DNA of 6,258 bases from Fimbriiglobus sp043785105 (lineage in GTDB: Bacteria; Planctomycetota; Planctomycetia; Gemmatales; Gemmataceae): contig JAYVXO010000090.1 in assembly GCA_043785105.1 (NCBI GenBank), positions 1 through 6,258 on the forward strand, written 5' to 3'. The translations under genes and the position numbers were made by a program. Below, piece by piece: positions 5,654 to 6,258 of the stretch; position 1 is the first letter of the stretch; each line of letters starts with the position of its first letter. The notes under the pieces were generated by a model. The model had not been told where the DNA came from. It did not search any database and was given only the letters and a program-made list of their open reading frames with translations.

Positions 5654-6160
5654 TTACCGTTTCTCGACTAACCGTTTCCCGACTAATGGGGCACTGCGGC
5701 CACTCGTCTTACTGGATTCGAGTAGCTTTTTCAGCTTTGTCGTGATGTCGGGGTACTTGAAATACAGGTTCGTTGTTTCGCCGGGGTCCGTGTCGAGGTT
5801 GTAGAGTTGGCCGGGTGCCATCGGTTCGGTGTCAGGTTGGGCGAAGGGCTTGAGTTCCCCTTTGTCATAGCCGTTCCCACCGGACCCGCGATGGTCGAGA
5901 TATTTCCAAGGCCCTTGGCGAATCGCCAAGGCCAGGCTAATGGTCTGGTGCAGGGTGTATTCTTTGATCGGCTTGCCCCCGTCTTTGCCGAGCAACGCCG
6001 GGAGAATGTTGACGCTATCCTCGGTAGCGGTGTCCGGGAGTGCCGTCGCGGTGAGGCAAACCGTCTGATTGCTGGTGCGGTTCGGTGCAATTTTCCCCGT
6101 CCACCGGGCGATAAACGGGACCCGGTGACCGCCCTCCCACTGGTCGCGTTTCACGCCGCG
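5654..6160 (-). pseudogene. Arylsulfatase (sulfatase family) C-terminal fragment, 5'-truncated
   Basis: The - strand frame encodes the C-terminal third of a secreted-type arylsulfatase. Seen: RGVKRDQWEGGHRVPFIARW at its beginning, SVNILPALLGKDG and AIRQGPWKYLDHRG in the middle, and LYNLDTDPGETTNL near the end. These are typical of the family, which hydrolyses sulfate esters. The catalytic Cys/Ser-x-Pro-x-Arg site and most metal ligands lie in the N-terminal two thirds, which are absent from the window. A TAG (6161-6163) at the edge of the terminal-repeat element stops the frame immediately upstream of the RGVK segment. The segment joining CLT (residues 33-35 counted from the GTG at 6154) to ALPD is about ten residues shorter than in family members I recall, where a DLMAT-type helix follows. 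The gene ends in a short tandem duplication. All this points to a non-functional remnant. The GTG at 6154 is within a conserved motif and is not a credible start. Confidence 0.85.
5656..5685. repeat. 15 bp tandem duplication at the sulfatase 3' end
   Basis: ACCGTTTCTCGACTA (5656-5670) is followed directly by the same 15 bp with one difference (5671-5685). On the - strand this encodes the repeated LVGKR/LVEKR at the end of the sulfatase fragment, and the final base of the unit belongs to the TAA stop. It probably arose by replication slippage. Confidence 0.8.
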
Positions 6161-6161
6161 C

Positions 6162-6255
6162 TAGAGCGGTTCCCGATTTTGTGTAGCGGACACTCGGAAG
6201 ATAGCTCGCAAAATATGGCATTGGTGTACGCTACACCAATGCGAGAACCGCTCTA
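6162..6255. mobile_element. Terminal-inverted-repeat element (MITE), IS630/Tc1-mariner type inferred
   Basis: The 90 bp at 6164-6253 have 25 bp terminal inverted repeats, GAGCGGTTCCCGATTTTG... on the left (6164-6188) and its near complement on the right (6229-6253), with four mismatches. TA dinucleotides lie directly outside both ends (6162-6163 and 6254-6255), as expected for the TA target duplication of IS630/Tc1-mariner transposases. The 40 bp interior has no coding capacity, so the element must be mobilised in trans. It sits at the 5' edge of the sulfatase fragment. Family assignment rests on the TA flanks only. Confidence 0.75.
6218..6242. repeat. Perfect 11 bp hairpin inside the element's right end
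   Basis: GCATTGGTGTA (6218-6228) and TACACCAATGC (6232-6242) are perfect complements around a 3-nt loop. The right arm lies within the right terminal inverted repeat, so the hairpin competes with pairing of the two element ends. Confidence 0.8.
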
Positions 6256-6258
6256 AGG

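Noticed and set aside
5349..5804. + strand frame of 151 codons after the toxin gene
   Set aside because: It starts in the toxin stop region, runs through the repeat arm, overlaps the antitoxin-like stub in another frame and lies antisense to the sulfatase; no coherent protein features.
5807..6256. + strand frame of 149 codons near the right edge
   Set aside because: It is the complement of the sulfatase fragment and runs through the mobile element; the - strand frame has clear sulfatase motifs.

Overview
The window is GC-rich bacterial DNA and looks like a planctomycete, most likely Gemmata-like. The reasons are a decayed arylsulfatase of the type these genomes carry in many copies, a Tex protein with long low-complexity additions, and short palindromic repeats lying just behind genes. 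The lineage call is from recognition only, because no marker gene is present.

Region 1 (about 1-3248, + strand) is one large gene for Tex, an RNA-binding transcription accessory protein. All Tex domains can be recognised. The protein is about 300 residues longer than usual because of a Pro/Thr/Ala-rich insert of about 115 residues inside the YqgF (RNase H-like) domain and an Arg/Gln/Pro/Gly-rich C-terminal tail of about 225 residues. The reading frame is open to the left edge of the window, so the true start may lie outside it.

Region 2 (3249-4858, + strand) has two unrecognised genes. The first is a 168-residue protein with a zinc-ribbon-like cysteine pattern and one C-terminal membrane segment. 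The second is a 177-residue soluble hypothetical protein. The second gene lies between two direct copies of a 96-97 bp imperfect palindrome. A third, half copy follows the toxin gene. All three copies sit 7-63 bp after a + strand stop codon in the same orientation, which suggests a family of repeats associated with mRNA 3' ends.

Region 3 (about 4793-5352, + strand) is a compact type II toxin-antitoxin operon: an antitoxin of 71 residues and a YafQ/RelE-like toxin of 93 residues overlapping it by 4 bp. A plausible promoter and an inverted repeat that could be the autoregulatory operator precede it.

Region 4 (5353-6258) is a decay zone. It has a promoter-like sequence and ribosome site driving a 35-codon stub that resembles the start of another small antitoxin. 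On the - strand lies the C-terminal third of an arylsulfatase, shortened inside and cut off at its 5' side by a 90 bp terminal-inverted-repeat element with TA at both ends (a probable MITE of the IS630/Tc1-mariner type).

The genes do not form one pathway. The window reads as a conserved housekeeping gene next to an accessory region of small genes, a toxin-antitoxin pair, palindromic repeats and gene remnants. I found no CRISPR array, tRNA or rRNA.
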